Below, piece by piece: positions 1 through 7,564 of a DNA stretch of 64,000 bases. A program made the translations under genes and the position numbers. Within the stretch, counting starts at the first letter, position 1, and every line of letters begins with the position of its first letter. The stretch is from NCBI RefSeq assembly GCF_000732485.2, contig NZ_JAQV02000022.1:175658-239657 (forward strand). Reading direction: 5' to 3'. Origin of the DNA: Bacillus sp. SJS (lineage in GTDB: Bacteria; Bacillota; Bacilli; Bacillales; Bacillaceae). The notes under the pieces were generated by a model. It ran no database searches, was not told where the DNA came from, and saw only the letters and a program-made list of their open reading frames with translations.

Positions 1-17
1 CTGCGGGAAATAGGATA

Positions 18-48
18 TGAAAAAACCACCTGGGAGGGTGGTTTTTTG
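18..48. terminator. Rho-independent terminator downstream of brnTA
   Basis: The sequence aaaaaaccacc-tggga-gggtggtttttt forms a GC-containing hairpin with A and T runs on both sides, so it can stop transcription from either direction. It lies just beyond the stop codon of the BrnA-like antitoxin read on the minus strand. Confidence 0.8.
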
Positions 49-54
49 TGTATT

Positions 55-405
55 TTAGTACAAAATTTTCTCTCTCTTCTCTTCTTCATAAACTCTCTCT
101 GCCACAAACTGCTTTAATAAAGTCTGATAAGGTACATTTTTCTTTTCAGCCACCTTCTGAAGCCGGGACAGCAGGTCGCTTTCTATTCTAAGGTTAATGG
201 GCTTAGTGGACTGCTTTCGGGGTAAAGGCAAATCTTCCTCATCTTCAATATGTGTGGTATTCAGTAAGCCCTCGCTCATTGCATGCTTCTCCCAAAATTG
301 CTTGGTTTCTTCTTCAGTCATATTTTGAGGAATTTCATTCAGGTCATCAATGAAAACTCTTCCTAGCTCATCCATTCTTTTCTTGTTTATTCGAGCCTCA
401 TCCAT
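55..405 (-). CDS. brnA: BrnA/CopG-like antitoxin of a BrnTA module
   Basis: A 116-residue acidic protein whose C-terminal half (from about residue 70, PINLRIESDLLSRLQKVAEK) looks like a ribbon-helix-helix DNA-binding domain of the CopG/BrnA type. The N-terminal half is acidic, as expected for the toxin-binding part. The start ATG lies 2 bases after the stop of the BrnT-like gene and is preceded by AAAGGAGG inside the end of that gene, so the pair is translationally linked. In known BrnTA modules the toxin gene comes first and the antitoxin represses the shared promoter; the same order is seen here. Family assignment is by pattern and gene pairing; the exact subfamily is not certain. Confidence 0.75.
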   Translation of the reverse strand: MDEARINKKRMDELGRVFIDDLNEIPQNMTEEETKQFWEKHAMSEGLLNTTHIEDEEDLPLPRKQSTKPINLRIESDLLSRLQKVAEKKNVPYQTLLKQFVAERVYEEEKREKILY

Positions 406-407
406 CT

Positions 408-668
408 TTACTGCCTCCTTTTTCTATTGTATGATTTTCGTTCTGTTTCCGTTGCATCCCATCCTGTGATAGGTCTAATCTTCTTCTCACGCTTTGTATA
501 AATGATGGCCAGTAACCGTCCATCTTCTGTCATGCCGATAATTTTTCTATTTCCACTATGTGCATGATGTATGCTCCGGTCCGGATCGTAAAAAGCTTCT
601 TCCGCTTCCTGAGGTGAAATGTCATGCTGAAATATATGCTCGATATTTCCTCGATCCCAATCGAACAC
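408..668 (-). CDS. brnT: BrnT-family ribonuclease toxin
   Basis: A short basic protein matching the BrnT plan: N-terminal FDWDRGNIEHIFQHDISPQEAEEAF, then a GNRKIIGMTEDGRLLAIIYT core and a C-terminal ITGWDATETERKSYNRKRR segment. BrnT proteins are RelE-fold ribonucleases that stop translation and are neutralised by BrnA. The reading frame is open to a GTG at 701, but an AGGAGG at about 680-685 is best placed for the GTG at 668, giving 86 residues and a start like that of other BrnT proteins. The promoter at 714-742 fits either start. Good confidence in the family, moderate in the start. Confidence 0.8.
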   Translation of the reverse strand: MFDWDRGNIEHIFQHDISPQEAEEAFYDPDRSIHHAHSGNRKIIGMTEDGRLLAIIYTKREKKIRPITGWDATETERKSYNRKRRQ

Positions 669-713
669 AGACCTCACTCCTCCTACTATTTCCGTATCCA
701 CATCTGTATATAC

Positions 714-742
714 ATTATATTCTGTAACATTCCGTAATTCAA
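714..742 (-). promoter_or_regulatory. SigA-type promoter of brnTA
   Basis: On the minus strand TTGAAT (737-742) and TATAAT (714-719) are separated by 17 bases, a near-consensus vegetative promoter pointing into the BrnT-like gene. Confidence 0.65.
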
Positions 743-811
743 TTCTGGATTGAACTATCGCTTGTTCTTCCCTATCAAAACTAAACTGCCATCCAGAACC
801 AGAACAAATAA

Positions 812-836
812 AAAGAACGCCTCACCGGCGTTTATT
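812..836 (-). terminator. Terminator after the aldo/keto reductase
   Basis: On the minus strand AACGCC-GGTGA-GGCGTT is followed by CTTTTTATTT, about 50 bases past the reductase stop codon. Confidence 0.7.
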
Positions 837-883
837 CAATTTTTACCACTCGTTTTTTTCGATCAAATTATACATCTGTATAA

Positions 884-1855
884 TCACACCAGCCTATGCG
901 GCACATACAACTCTTCCAAACTCTTTATCTCTTCCTCTGTTAATCTGATAGACAATGCCGAAACCCCATCTTCAAGATGGTTCACCTTCGTCGCTCCGAT
1001 GATCGGAGATGTGACTACCTCCTTCTGCAGAATCCAGGCAAGAGCAATCTGTGCACGCGGAACGCCACGTCCAGCTGCCACTTCCGCTACTCTCTCCGCT
1101 ACTTTCCGGTCCGCCTCCTCTGTTCTTGAAAACAGCGCCTTTGCAATCTGGTCATTTTCAGATCGGTGGGTCTGCTCATTCCATTCCCGTGTTAACCGGC
1201 CGGCAGCCAGCGGCAGGTATGGGGTGACGCCCACTCCCTCCTCCTTGCAAAGCGGCAGCATTTCCCTTTCTTCCTCCCGGTAAAGCAGGTTGAGCCTGTT
1301 TTCCATGGAGATAAAGCGGGTCCAGCCATGAAGCTCCGCCGTATGCTGAGCTTTCAGGAACTGCCAGGCAAGCATAGAGGAAGCTCCAATGTAACGCACT
1401 TTTCCTGCCTTGACTACATCGTGAAGAGCCTCCATCGTTTCTTCAATCGGGGTATGCGGATCCCAGCGATGAATCTGATACAAATCGATGTAGTCCGTCC
1501 CAAGCCTCTGCAGACTGTTATCAATCTCAGTCATGATCGCTTTACGGGAAAGCCCCATTCCATTCGGTCCTTTCCGCATTGGAACAAATACCTTCGTGGC
1601 AACGACCACCTCATCCCTACGGGCATAATCTTTTAAAGCGCGCCCTACGATTTCTTCACTCGTACCATCGGAATACATATTTGCCGTGCTGAAAAAATTG
1701 ATGCCCATATCCAGTGCTTTTTTAATAATGGGCCTGCTCTCCTCTTCACTTAACGACCACGGAGTATTGCCGCGTTCCGGCTCACCGAAGCTCATACATC
1801 CAAGACACAGCCGCGAAACATCCAACCCAGATCTCCCAAGCTTTACATAATTCAT
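884..1855 (-). CDS. Aldo/keto reductase, YajO-like
   Basis: A 323-residue TIM-barrel NAD(P)H-dependent oxidoreductase. The sequence follows the family closely: LGRSGLDVSRLCLGCMSFG at the N-terminus, SEEIVGRALKDYARRDEVVV, a QIHRWDPHTPIEETM segment with the conserved His, and GATKVNHLEDGV near the cofactor phosphate site. Catalytic Tyr61 and Lys88 are present, but the position normally held by catalytic Asp is Ser56 (FFSTANMY). The start chosen is ATG 1855, which has AAGGGGTGG in front; a longer frame up to 1903 would run through the operator. It is divergent from a MarR regulator and shares its operators, so it is probably the regulated target. The substrate is unknown. Confidence 0.9.
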   Translation of the reverse strand: MNYVKLGRSGLDVSRLCLGCMSFGEPERGNTPWSLSEEESRPIIKKALDMGINFFSTANMYSDGTSEEIVGRALKDYARRDEVVVATKVFVPMRKGPNGMGLSRKAIMTEIDNSLQRLGTDYIDLYQIHRWDPHTPIEETMEALHDVVKAGKVRYIGASSMLAWQFLKAQHTAELHGWTRFISMENRLNLLYREEEREMLPLCKEEGVGVTPYLPLAAGRLTREWNEQTHRSENDQIAKALFSRTEEADRKVAERVAEVAAGRGVPRAQIALAWILQKEVVTSPIIGATKVNHLEDGVSALSIRLTEEEIKSLEELYVPHRLV

Positions 1856-1877
1856 CTCATCATCCACCCCTTTGTCA

Positions 1878-1899
1878 TTAGGTTGACGTGTCAACCTAA
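1878..1899. promoter_or_regulatory. MarR operator 1
   Basis: A palindrome with 10-base arms around a 2-base centre (core aggttgac-gt-gtcaacct). It is near-identical to operator 2, 38 bases away centre to centre. MarR proteins bind such 16-20 base palindromes as dimers, usually in their own divergent promoter. Confidence 0.8.
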
Positions 1900-1903
1900 A
1901 CAC

Positions 1904-1932
1904 ATTGTAGTACCTTGAGGTTGATACGTCAA
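1904..1932 (-). promoter_or_regulatory. Promoter of the aldo/keto reductase
   Basis: TTGACG (1927-1932) and TACAAT (1904-1909) on the minus strand, 17 bases apart. The -35 element is inside operator 2 and operator 1 covers the expected transcription start, a layout suited to repression. Confidence 0.75.
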
Positions 1933-1934
1933 CC
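1919..1934. promoter_or_regulatory. MarR operator 2
   Basis: GGTTGA-TACG-TCAACC, a second copy of the palindrome. It sits between the putative -35 and -10 of the marR promoter and over the -35 of the reductase promoter, so occupancy should block both genes. Confidence 0.8.
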
Positions 1935-1950
1935 GTGATATGATAGCTGC

Positions 1951-2397
1951 ATGAAGAAAAAACAAATCAGTCAAGAAGAAATGAATATATGGCATATGTG
2001 GAAAGGATCCTATCAGAGCATCTTCGGCCGCGTCGTCAAAGACCTGACAGATCAAACCGGCCTCTCTGAGGGGGATTTCGGAATCCTCGACCGGCTCGAT
2101 CAGTTTGGAAACGGAGAACTCCGCCAGCAGGAACTCGCCGACTCCATGAACTGGGACAAAAGCAGACTCTCTCACCACCTGACACGAATGGAGAAGCGCG
2201 GACTTGTTAGAAGAAAACCATCAGACCTAGATCGGGGAGTTCAAGTTATTATTACGGAAGCTGGAAAAACCGCGTTGAATGAGGCTCAGCCGGTTGTTTC
2301 GGAGGCTATAAGAGAGCATTTTTTGAGTTTGTTGACGGAGGAGGATGTGGAGTCGATTGGGAGGATTGGGGAGAGGGTGAAAAAAAATTACTCTTAA
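1951..2397 (+). CDS. MarR-family transcriptional regulator
   Basis: A 148-residue winged-helix regulator. LDRLDQFGNGELRQQELADSMNWDKSRLSHHLTRMEKRGLVRRKPSDLDRGVQVIITEAG is the typical MarR wHTH with its DR-G wing. It probably senses a small molecule or oxidant and represses itself and the divergent aldo/keto reductase through the two palindromes at 1878-1934. The start is ATG 1951; no Shine-Dalgarno is visible, and a TATGAT -10 at 1939-1944 would place the RNA start at about this ATG, suggesting a leaderless message. An internal ATG at 1981 after a weak AAGAAG is the alternative. Confidence 0.9.
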   Translation: MKKKQISQEEMNIWHMWKGSYQSIFGRVVKDLTDQTGLSEGDFGILDRLDQFGNGELRQQELADSMNWDKSRLSHHLTRMEKRGLVRRKPSDLDRGVQVIITEAGKTALNEAQPVVSEAIREHFLSLLTEEDVESIGRIGERVKKNYS

Positions 2398-2415
2398 TAA
2401 ATCTCCTATCATGGA

Positions 2416-2449
2416 AACCGCCCTACTGTAATCTTCAGGGCGGTTATTT
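2416..2449 (+). terminator. Terminator after marR
   Basis: AACCGCCCT (2416-2424) pairs with AGGGCGGTT (2437-2445), followed by a short T-rich tract. It may also catch transcripts of the minus-strand DUF4176 gene. Confidence 0.7.
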
Positions 2450-2627
2450 CAGCAGTTTTAAGGTAGGATTAGATATAAATTGCATAAAAATTTGGTAGTT
2501 CAAGATTTTGAGGTGTTAAGGGGTACCTTAGTATCGGACTATTTTATTTAAAACTTTTTTCGGCGATTTAAATTACTGACCAAATCTAATTCTACGTTCT
2601 TAATGGAACTTATTAAGTCACAAACAC

Positions 2628-2912
2628 TTATTCTGCAGTTGTCTTTTGCAGCACTTTCTGAAATTCCTCTTCTTCAGAATCAATGTGACCTTTAAAAACA
2701 ACTTCGGCAATATTTTCATGATTAAAGACATATGTATATTCCTGTGATACGTACCCTTCTGGATATGGTGCAGATAGATAATCAAATAACTGACCATTTC
2801 TATCATCATCTGTTACTAATATTTGTTTTCTCCCATAAATCATAAGTTTAATATTTCCACCTTCTAAAATAACAATAGATCCTATTGGCAAAAGGTTTTC
2901 CATTTTATGCAT
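2628..2912 (-). CDS. DUF4176 protein of the type VII effector cassette
   Basis: A 94-residue protein with LLPIGSIVILEGGNIKLMIYGRKQ, then YPEGYVSQEYTYVFNHENIAEVVFKG, the pattern of the DUF4176 family. In Firmicutes this family is found mainly beside LXG toxins, and its role is unknown (a chaperone, immunity or modulator role has been considered). It is the last gene of the cassette and overlaps the membrane-protein gene by 8 bases, so it is translationally coupled. No signal peptide or membrane segment is seen. The start may be ATG 2912 or ATG 2903. Confidence 0.8.
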   Translation of the reverse strand: MHKMENLLPIGSIVILEGGNIKLMIYGRKQILVTDDDRNGQLFDYLSAPYPEGYVSQEYTYVFNHENIAEVVFKGHIDSEEEEFQKVLQKTTAE

Positions 2913-3606
2913 CCGCCTTTTTTGAAGTGATTTTTTTGTTCGAGAATTTTACAAAGTGTAAGTTAGCTTTCATAAAAAAGTACTTGTGGAAATATTTAGC
3001 TAAAATAAAAATAAAGAAAAAGGATAGTCCAAAAAACAATAAATTAAGAAAAGATATCATTATAAAATCTGATACTCCCATAAAATAATTTGCAGCTATG
3101 TAGCCTGCTGGTACTGATATACCTGCAATAGTAAAATGCCACTTGGGTGTAGCTTTCTTATCAAATTCTTTTAGGGAAGAAAATTTCCTATTGTAATATC
3201 TTATTAAATAGTAAATGGAACTTAAAAATAGCAAACTCAAAGCTATATAATAAATTGGATGAGTAATTCCAATCATATAACTATATTTAAGGCCTACTCC
3301 AAAATATGAGAGGGCTCCCACTGCACCGAGATATCCAAAGAAGAGAATAGACTCTAATTCCGTATCCTTAGGATTTCTTACTATTATCCACAGGGCCCAA
3401 AGACTAATGAATACTAAAAGAGTCCCTATAAGTATTAGCAAAGGGTTATTTTTCGGAGCTATGAGCGGAATAAGAATGAACAAATCAAGCAAAAAAAATG
3501 TTGTTCCTCCAACCAAAAATTTAATCTGAAAAGGAGGAAAAAAACTTAAATGCTCAATTATATGGTCTGGGAGATTCCTGTGTTTTTTATCTTGGCTGAT
3601 TTTCAA
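2905..3606 (-). CDS. Polytopic membrane protein, candidate immunity protein for the LXG toxin
   Basis: A 233-residue integral membrane protein with about six hydrophobic segments (roughly residues 30-50, 55-76, 85-105, 113-134, 158-178, 182-205) and a Lys-rich C-terminus (SNKKITSKKADA). No family was recognised. It lies between the LXG toxin (26 bases upstream) and the DUF4176 gene (8-base overlap), the usual place for immunity genes. A membrane location suits protection from a toxin that acts on membranes, which is what the toxin C-terminus suggests. Function is inferred from position only. Codons are markedly AT-rich compared with the housekeeping genes here. Confidence 0.6.
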   Translation of the reverse strand: MKISQDKKHRNLPDHIIEHLSFFPPFQIKFLVGGTTFFLLDLFILIPLIAPKNNPLLILIGTLLVFISLWALWIIVRNPKDTELESILFFGYLGAVGALSYFGVGLKYSYMIGITHPIYYIALSLLFLSSIYYLIRYYNRKFSSLKEFDKKATPKWHFTIAGISVPAGYIAANYFMGVSDFIMISFLNLLFFGLSFFFIFILAKYFHKYFFMKANLHFVKFSNKKITSKKADA

Positions 3607-3632
3607 TATGATTTACCACCTGTAATTTAGTT

Positions 3633-4961
3633 TTACTTAAACCATCCTGCAATAGTTTTAATACCTTTTTCTACTCCACTTTTTATACCGTCGGATATAC
3701 TAGTTTCTTCTTTACCAAACTTAACCCCGTCTAATAGATAAGACGCACCGACCGAAATTCCGAACCCTATTGCTGCTGCTCCTAAAACAGGTGCCCCCAA
3801 TGCTGTCACTAGCGCAACTGAAGTAGCACCAGCTGCAAGGGTTACAGCTCCTACCCCTACATCAACTATTGCGTCTCCAGTAATTTTAGCATTGGATTCA
3901 TTGGCTTGAACATTTTTATTTATATTCTCTACAGTTGAAACTCCAATGCCAAACCAGCCCAGCTTACTTTTTAATGCTTGTTTTATAGCTGTTGCGGGTC
4001 TTACCTGCTCAGCTACATTTGTTAGATTTCCTATTTTCGCCTGACTTTCAACGTAATTTTTAGGCAATTTTCTTAGTTCATCTGTTTTAAGTCCAATGGC
4101 GGTGCCGCCTCTTATATAGTAAGTGTTGTTTTTACTTGTAATTTCAAATCCTTTTTTCACTGACCATGCAGTACTTCCTAAGGCAATGCCTTCAGAAATA
4201 ACTCCAAAAGCGCTGCCCGCAGAAGAAACAGGCGCTGTTGCATCAAATAAAATGCCTGTATCCATCACTTCCAAAGCTGTCCAATCCTTCTCACTAATTT
4301 TTTCTTGAAGCTTCTGATAGCTCTTTACTTCTTGTAGCTGGGGAATTTTGAAATTACTCACGGACAGTTTGTTGCTGCTGAACTTGGATTTAATTTCTTT
4401 AGTATAGCTTTGGAGAACTGTAACATTTTCTATTGTTTCATCGAGTGTTTTAGATTGTTCAGAGTCCATTTTTTGGAGGCTTTTAATGGTTTCTTCAGAA
4501 CGATTTTTCATTGCTTTCACTTCATCTATTAATTCCCCATCTTTAATATGATTAATTGAGGCTATATCTTTTATCTGATCAATTACTGCGTTTACTTCAT
4601 CTGTAAGGCTGATAGTTACATCCTTTACTTTATTAAGACCCTCAGTTACGTCCTTTTCCAAGAAATTCTCTATAATATATCCGTTACTTTCCGGCTCGAC
4701 GGCTTGGATAGCATCAGACATACTTTTTAAATTTCGGCGATATTCAGTTAGTACTCTGCCGTAATAAACAATGAATGGAATATGGCTTTCCTGATAAAAG
4801 GATCGAATAGCATTTGCAGTCTCCCCTTTAAAGGAATCTTCAATTGATAAAAAGGACGATAAAGATTCTGCAAAACCCTTTATCTCTTTCAAATGTTCAT
4901 CTATGCTTTTGACAGTAGCATCAATCCCGTCGTTTAAAGCATTTACATCCAAAACTTTCAT
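3633..4961 (-). CDS. LXG-domain polymorphic toxin, type VII secretion substrate
   Basis: A 442-residue protein beginning MKVLDVNALNDGIDATVKSI, with FKGETANAIRSFYQESHIPFI in the first 90 residues, the N-terminal LXG domain. The first ~230 residues are predicted coiled coil. LXG proteins are secreted through the ESX/Yuk type VII system with small helical partners. The last ~80 residues carry a Gly/Ala-rich hydrophobic tract (GAVTLAAGATSVALVTALG and following) and a short amphipathic tail ending AGWFK, resembling glycine-zipper pore formers rather than nuclease toxins. The two genes just upstream match typical LXG partners, and the gene just downstream is a membrane protein. The type VII machinery itself is not in this window. 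LXG family is clear; pore-forming activity is inference. Confidence 0.85.
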   Translation of the reverse strand: MKVLDVNALNDGIDATVKSIDEHLKEIKGFAESLSSFLSIEDSFKGETANAIRSFYQESHIPFIVYYGRVLTEYRRNLKSMSDAIQAVEPESNGYIIENFLEKDVTEGLNKVKDVTISLTDEVNAVIDQIKDIASINHIKDGELIDEVKAMKNRSEETIKSLQKMDSEQSKTLDETIENVTVLQSYTKEIKSKFSSNKLSVSNFKIPQLQEVKSYQKLQEKISEKDWTALEVMDTGILFDATAPVSSAGSAFGVISEGIALGSTAWSVKKGFEITSKNNTYYIRGGTAIGLKTDELRKLPKNYVESQAKIGNLTNVAEQVRPATAIKQALKSKLGWFGIGVSTVENINKNVQANESNAKITGDAIVDVGVGAVTLAAGATSVALVTALGAPVLGAAAIGFGISVGASYLLDGVKFGKEETSISDGIKSGVEKGIKTIAGWFK

Positions 4962-4980
4962 ATGTTAAAATCTCCTGTCT

Positions 4981-5250
4981 TTATTTATAAAAAGAAGCTA
5001 CATCCTTATCTGCGTTATCCAATTCGTTTACTGATTGCTTCGTTAACTGAAGGTTAACTTTCAATAAGGATTTGTATTCCTCTGTTAACAAGTTGATATC
5101 TTTGTTAAGCTGATCCATTTTTTGTGCCATGTTTAAAACATTATCGCCTTTAAGAGATATTGTCTTGAAACTTAATCCTTCAGCAGTCTTATTGAGTTGA
5201 TCCAGTGATTTGTACACTTCTTCCAATTTAACTTTAATTTCGTTGGCCAT
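4981..5250 (-). CDS. YwqI-like small helical partner of the LXG toxin (DUF5344 type)
   Basis: An 89-residue all-helical protein (MANEIKVKLEEVYKSLDQLN... ending DKDVASFYK). Its length and heptad pattern resemble YwqI/YxiC-type proteins encoded directly before LXG toxins in Bacillus. Such partners bind the LXG helical domain and help it enter the type VII secretion system. It lies 15 bases after the YwqH-like gene and 19 before the toxin, in one transcription unit. There is no signal peptide or membrane segment. Confidence 0.75.
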   Translation of the reverse strand: MANEIKVKLEEVYKSLDQLNKTAEGLSFKTISLKGDNVLNMAQKMDQLNKDINLLTEEYKSLLKVNLQLTKQSVNELDNADKDVASFYK

Positions 5251-5265
5251 TTTTCTCTTCCTTTA

Positions 5266-5628
5266 TTAAGCATTCAATGCTTTTAATTTCACTTCTTCCT
5301 CAAGTTGTACAATTTTAGATTTTAATGATGCTATATCTTCTTTCGTTTCATTAATGCAATAAATTACAACCCGATATGCCTGAACCAATTGCAAGTAAAC
5401 TTCTCTATAAGCTTCAGTAAGTTCTCTTCCCCTGGCCGCATTGAATTTATTTGCTGCTTTTCCCGACCAAGTTTTTGCTCCTAAGATAGGTTCTGATATT
5501 AATTTCTCATTATCAAGAAAATCCTGATAAATCTCTTCCAATTGTGTTGCAGCATTCTCAAGCTCTGTAAGTTCTTGTTCTTTCTTTGCTAGCTGTTGAC
5601 GTAATTCGGACATAGATTCACCAAACAC
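5266..5628 (-). CDS. YwqH-like WXG-type partner protein (DUF5082 type)
   Basis: About 120 residues of coiled coil with a central TWSGKAANKFNAARG turn, the WxG hairpin typical of WXG100-like and YwqH-like proteins. This family precedes YwqI-like and LXG genes in Bacillus and helps target the toxin to type VII secretion. The frame is open up to a TTG at 5649, but the ribosome site GAGGGAG is best spaced for the GTG at 5628; ATG 5613 is about 20 bases away from it and less likely. It is the first gene of the cassette, followed closely by the YwqI-like gene. Confidence 0.75.
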   Translation of the reverse strand: MFGESMSELRQQLAKKEQELTELENAATQLEEIYQDFLDNEKLISEPILGAKTWSGKAANKFNAARGRELTEAYREVYLQLVQAYRVVIYCINETKEDIASLKSKIVQLEEEVKLKALNA

Positions 5629-5649
5629 TTTATCTCCCTCACTTGTCAA

Positions 5650-5978
5650 AAAATTCCCTAAATTCCTATATATTACATTAAATCACACCTCCCTTCTCAT
5701 TTCCCATAGTTTTCGAATTAATAACCTAAAAATGAGACTTTTTGCACCCTATTAGAAAAATATTTTCAGATACTAATATCACATATGATTTATAGCCAAA
5801 AAAGGAAATACTCAACTAAATGAGGTTCCCACACATTTGAATTATATATAAACCAAAAAATAGTTCCCTTAAATCCCGTAATCTGAAATCCAAATATATA
5901 AAAAATACCTGTAGAAGAGTCCAATCTACAGGTACTAGTTACTATATAATTTAAACCCTTGAAAGCCTAGATATTAGC
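5650..5978. other. AT-rich intergenic region before the LXG cassette
   Basis: It holds the rlmCD terminator (5900-5933) and, on the minus strand, a strong ribosome site AAGGGAGGTG (5686-5695) placed 7 bases before an ATG immediately followed by TAA (5678-5673). No clear promoter hexamers were identified for the cassette, though the region must contain its promoter. Confidence 0.5.
5900..5933 (-). terminator. Terminator after rlmCD
   Basis: On the minus strand ACCTGTAGA (from 5933) pairs with TCTACAGGT (ending 5907) and is followed by a run of A/T with six T. It is 46-70 bases past the rlmCD stop codon. Confidence 0.75.
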
Positions 5979-7358
5979 CTATTTTCTCTCTATCCGAACA
6001 ACCGCCTCACAATGCATCGTATGCGGAAACATATCCACCGGCTGTACCTCAACCGTCTGATACCCTCCCTGCTCCAGCACATGCAAATCCCTAGCCAAAG
6101 TCCCCGGATTGCAGCTTACATACACAACCCGCTTTGGCTTCATATCCAAGATGGTTATCAGCAGCGCTTCATCGCAGCCTTTCCGTGGCGGATCTACGAC
6201 AATGGTGTCTGCTTTGATCCCCTGCTTGTACCAGTTCGGAATGACCACTTCTGCTTCTCCAACACCAAACTCTGCATTGCTCAGTCCATTGAGCTCTGCA
6301 TTGCGTTTGGCGTCTTCAATTGCTTCCGGTACAATTTCGACTCCGTATACTTTTTTCGCTTTCTGGGCGAGGAACAGAGAGATGGTTCCGATGCCGCAGT
6401 AGGCGTCGATGACGGTTTCTTCACCGGTCAGCTGGGCAAATTCTAAGGCTTTGTCGTACAGGACCTTAGTTTGTTCTGGGTTGACCTGGTAGAACGATCT
6501 TGCTGAGATGGCGAAGCGGATGTCGCCGATGCTGTCGTAGATGTATTCTTCGCCCCAGAGGACGTTGGTTTCGTCTCCGAAGATGACGTTGGTCCGTTTG
6601 CTGTTGATGTTTTGGACGATGGATTTTACTTGTCCGAATCGGCCTGTGATTTCTTCGATGATTTCGTTTTTGTGCGGGAAGTCGTTCGTTCTGGTGACGA
6701 AGACGACCATCATTTCTCCGGTCATCTGGCCGTAGCGGACCATGATGTGGCGGAGCCAGCCTTTGTGTTTTTCTTCATTATAGGCACGGATACCATAGCG
6801 GCTGCAAATTTCCTTGACGGCTTGGACGACGTCGTCGTTTTCAGCCTGCTGGATGAGGCATTTCTGCATATCGATGATCTCATGGGAGCGCTGCTGGTAG
6901 AAGCCTGCGACTAAGCCGCCTTCGCGTTCGCCGACAGGCACCTGTGCTTTGTTGCGGTAGTTCCATGGATTGTCCATGCCGAGGGTCGGGTGGACGGTGA
7001 CTTCATCCAGGTTGAGCTTACCGATCCGGCTGAGGACGTTTTCGACCTGCTTGCGCTTGAAATCGAGCTGGCCTTCATAGCTCAGGTGCTGAAGCTGACA
7101 GCCTCCGCATTCCTTGTAGATCGGGCATGGAGCTTCTCTTCGCTCGAGGCTTTGTTCCTTTATTTCCATCAGGCGGCCAAAGGCAAAGCCCTTTTTCACC
7201 TTTATGATTTTAATGCTGGCGCGTTCGCCTGGCAGGGCATTCTGCACGAAAATCGGGAAGCCCTCGACCTTGGCGACTCCCGCTCCTTCATGTGTCAGGT
7301 CCTCGAACGTTACATCATACAATTCATTTTTCATTACAGGTACTTCTATATTTGGCAT
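5979..7358 (-). CDS. rlmCD: 23S rRNA (uracil-C5)-methyltransferase RlmCD
   Basis: A 459-residue enzyme of the RlmD/TrmA family, which methylates U747 and U1939 of 23S rRNA in Gram-positive bacteria. An N-terminal TRAM domain (about 8-63) precedes the iron-sulfur cysteines ([15 protein letters not shown]), a SAM-binding core ([22 protein letters not shown]), the DPPRKGC motif and [13 protein letters not shown] with the catalytic Cys. The start is ATG 7358, preceded by AAAGGACG; this length equals that of the B. subtilis orthologue YefA. Upstream in-frame ATGs lack ribosome sites. In Bacillus it follows dgkB, as here, although an APC permease and an unknown gene on the other strand now separate them. 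Confidence 0.93.
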   Translation of the reverse strand: MPNIEVPVMKNELYDVTFEDLTHEGAGVAKVEGFPIFVQNALPGERASIKIIKVKKGFAFGRLMEIKEQSLERREAPCPIYKECGGCQLQHLSYEGQLDFKRKQVENVLSRIGKLNLDEVTVHPTLGMDNPWNYRNKAQVPVGEREGGLVAGFYQQRSHEIIDMQKCLIQQAENDDVVQAVKEICSRYGIRAYNEEKHKGWLRHIMVRYGQMTGEMMVVFVTRTNDFPHKNEIIEEITGRFGQVKSIVQNINSKRTNVIFGDETNVLWGEEYIYDSIGDIRFAISARSFYQVNPEQTKVLYDKALEFAQLTGEETVIDAYCGIGTISLFLAQKAKKVYGVEIVPEAIEDAKRNAELNGLSNAEFGVGEAEVVIPNWYKQGIKADTIVVDPPRKGCDEALLITILDMKPKRVVYVSCNPGTLARDLHVLEQGGYQTVEVQPVDMFPHTMHCEAVVRIERK

Positions 7359-7564
7359 TCTTATCGTCCTTTTCAAATATGCTGCTTTCATTTTACCATA
7401 TCCGCTATGCAAACATTCACGGCTTCGCACCTTCTAAATTTTGTCTGTTTTCTCCTTCAAATTATCTGAATTGTACTAATACACTTTTATCAGAGATTCA
7501 TACAAATCCGTTGTATAATCATTCTATCAAGTGAATAAATACTCACACAAGGCAGGTTAACACC

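Noticed and set aside
750..1283. 177-codon plus-strand frame over the aldo/keto reductase
   Set aside because: Antisense shadow of a well-conserved gene.
7292..7534. Plus-strand frames over the start of rlmCD
   Set aside because: Shadows of the rlmCD reading frame in another register, with no independent start signals.
7440..7564. T-box or riboswitch before the APC permease at 7565
   Set aside because: No T-box sequence, no terminator and the leader is too short after the TATAAT at 7514.
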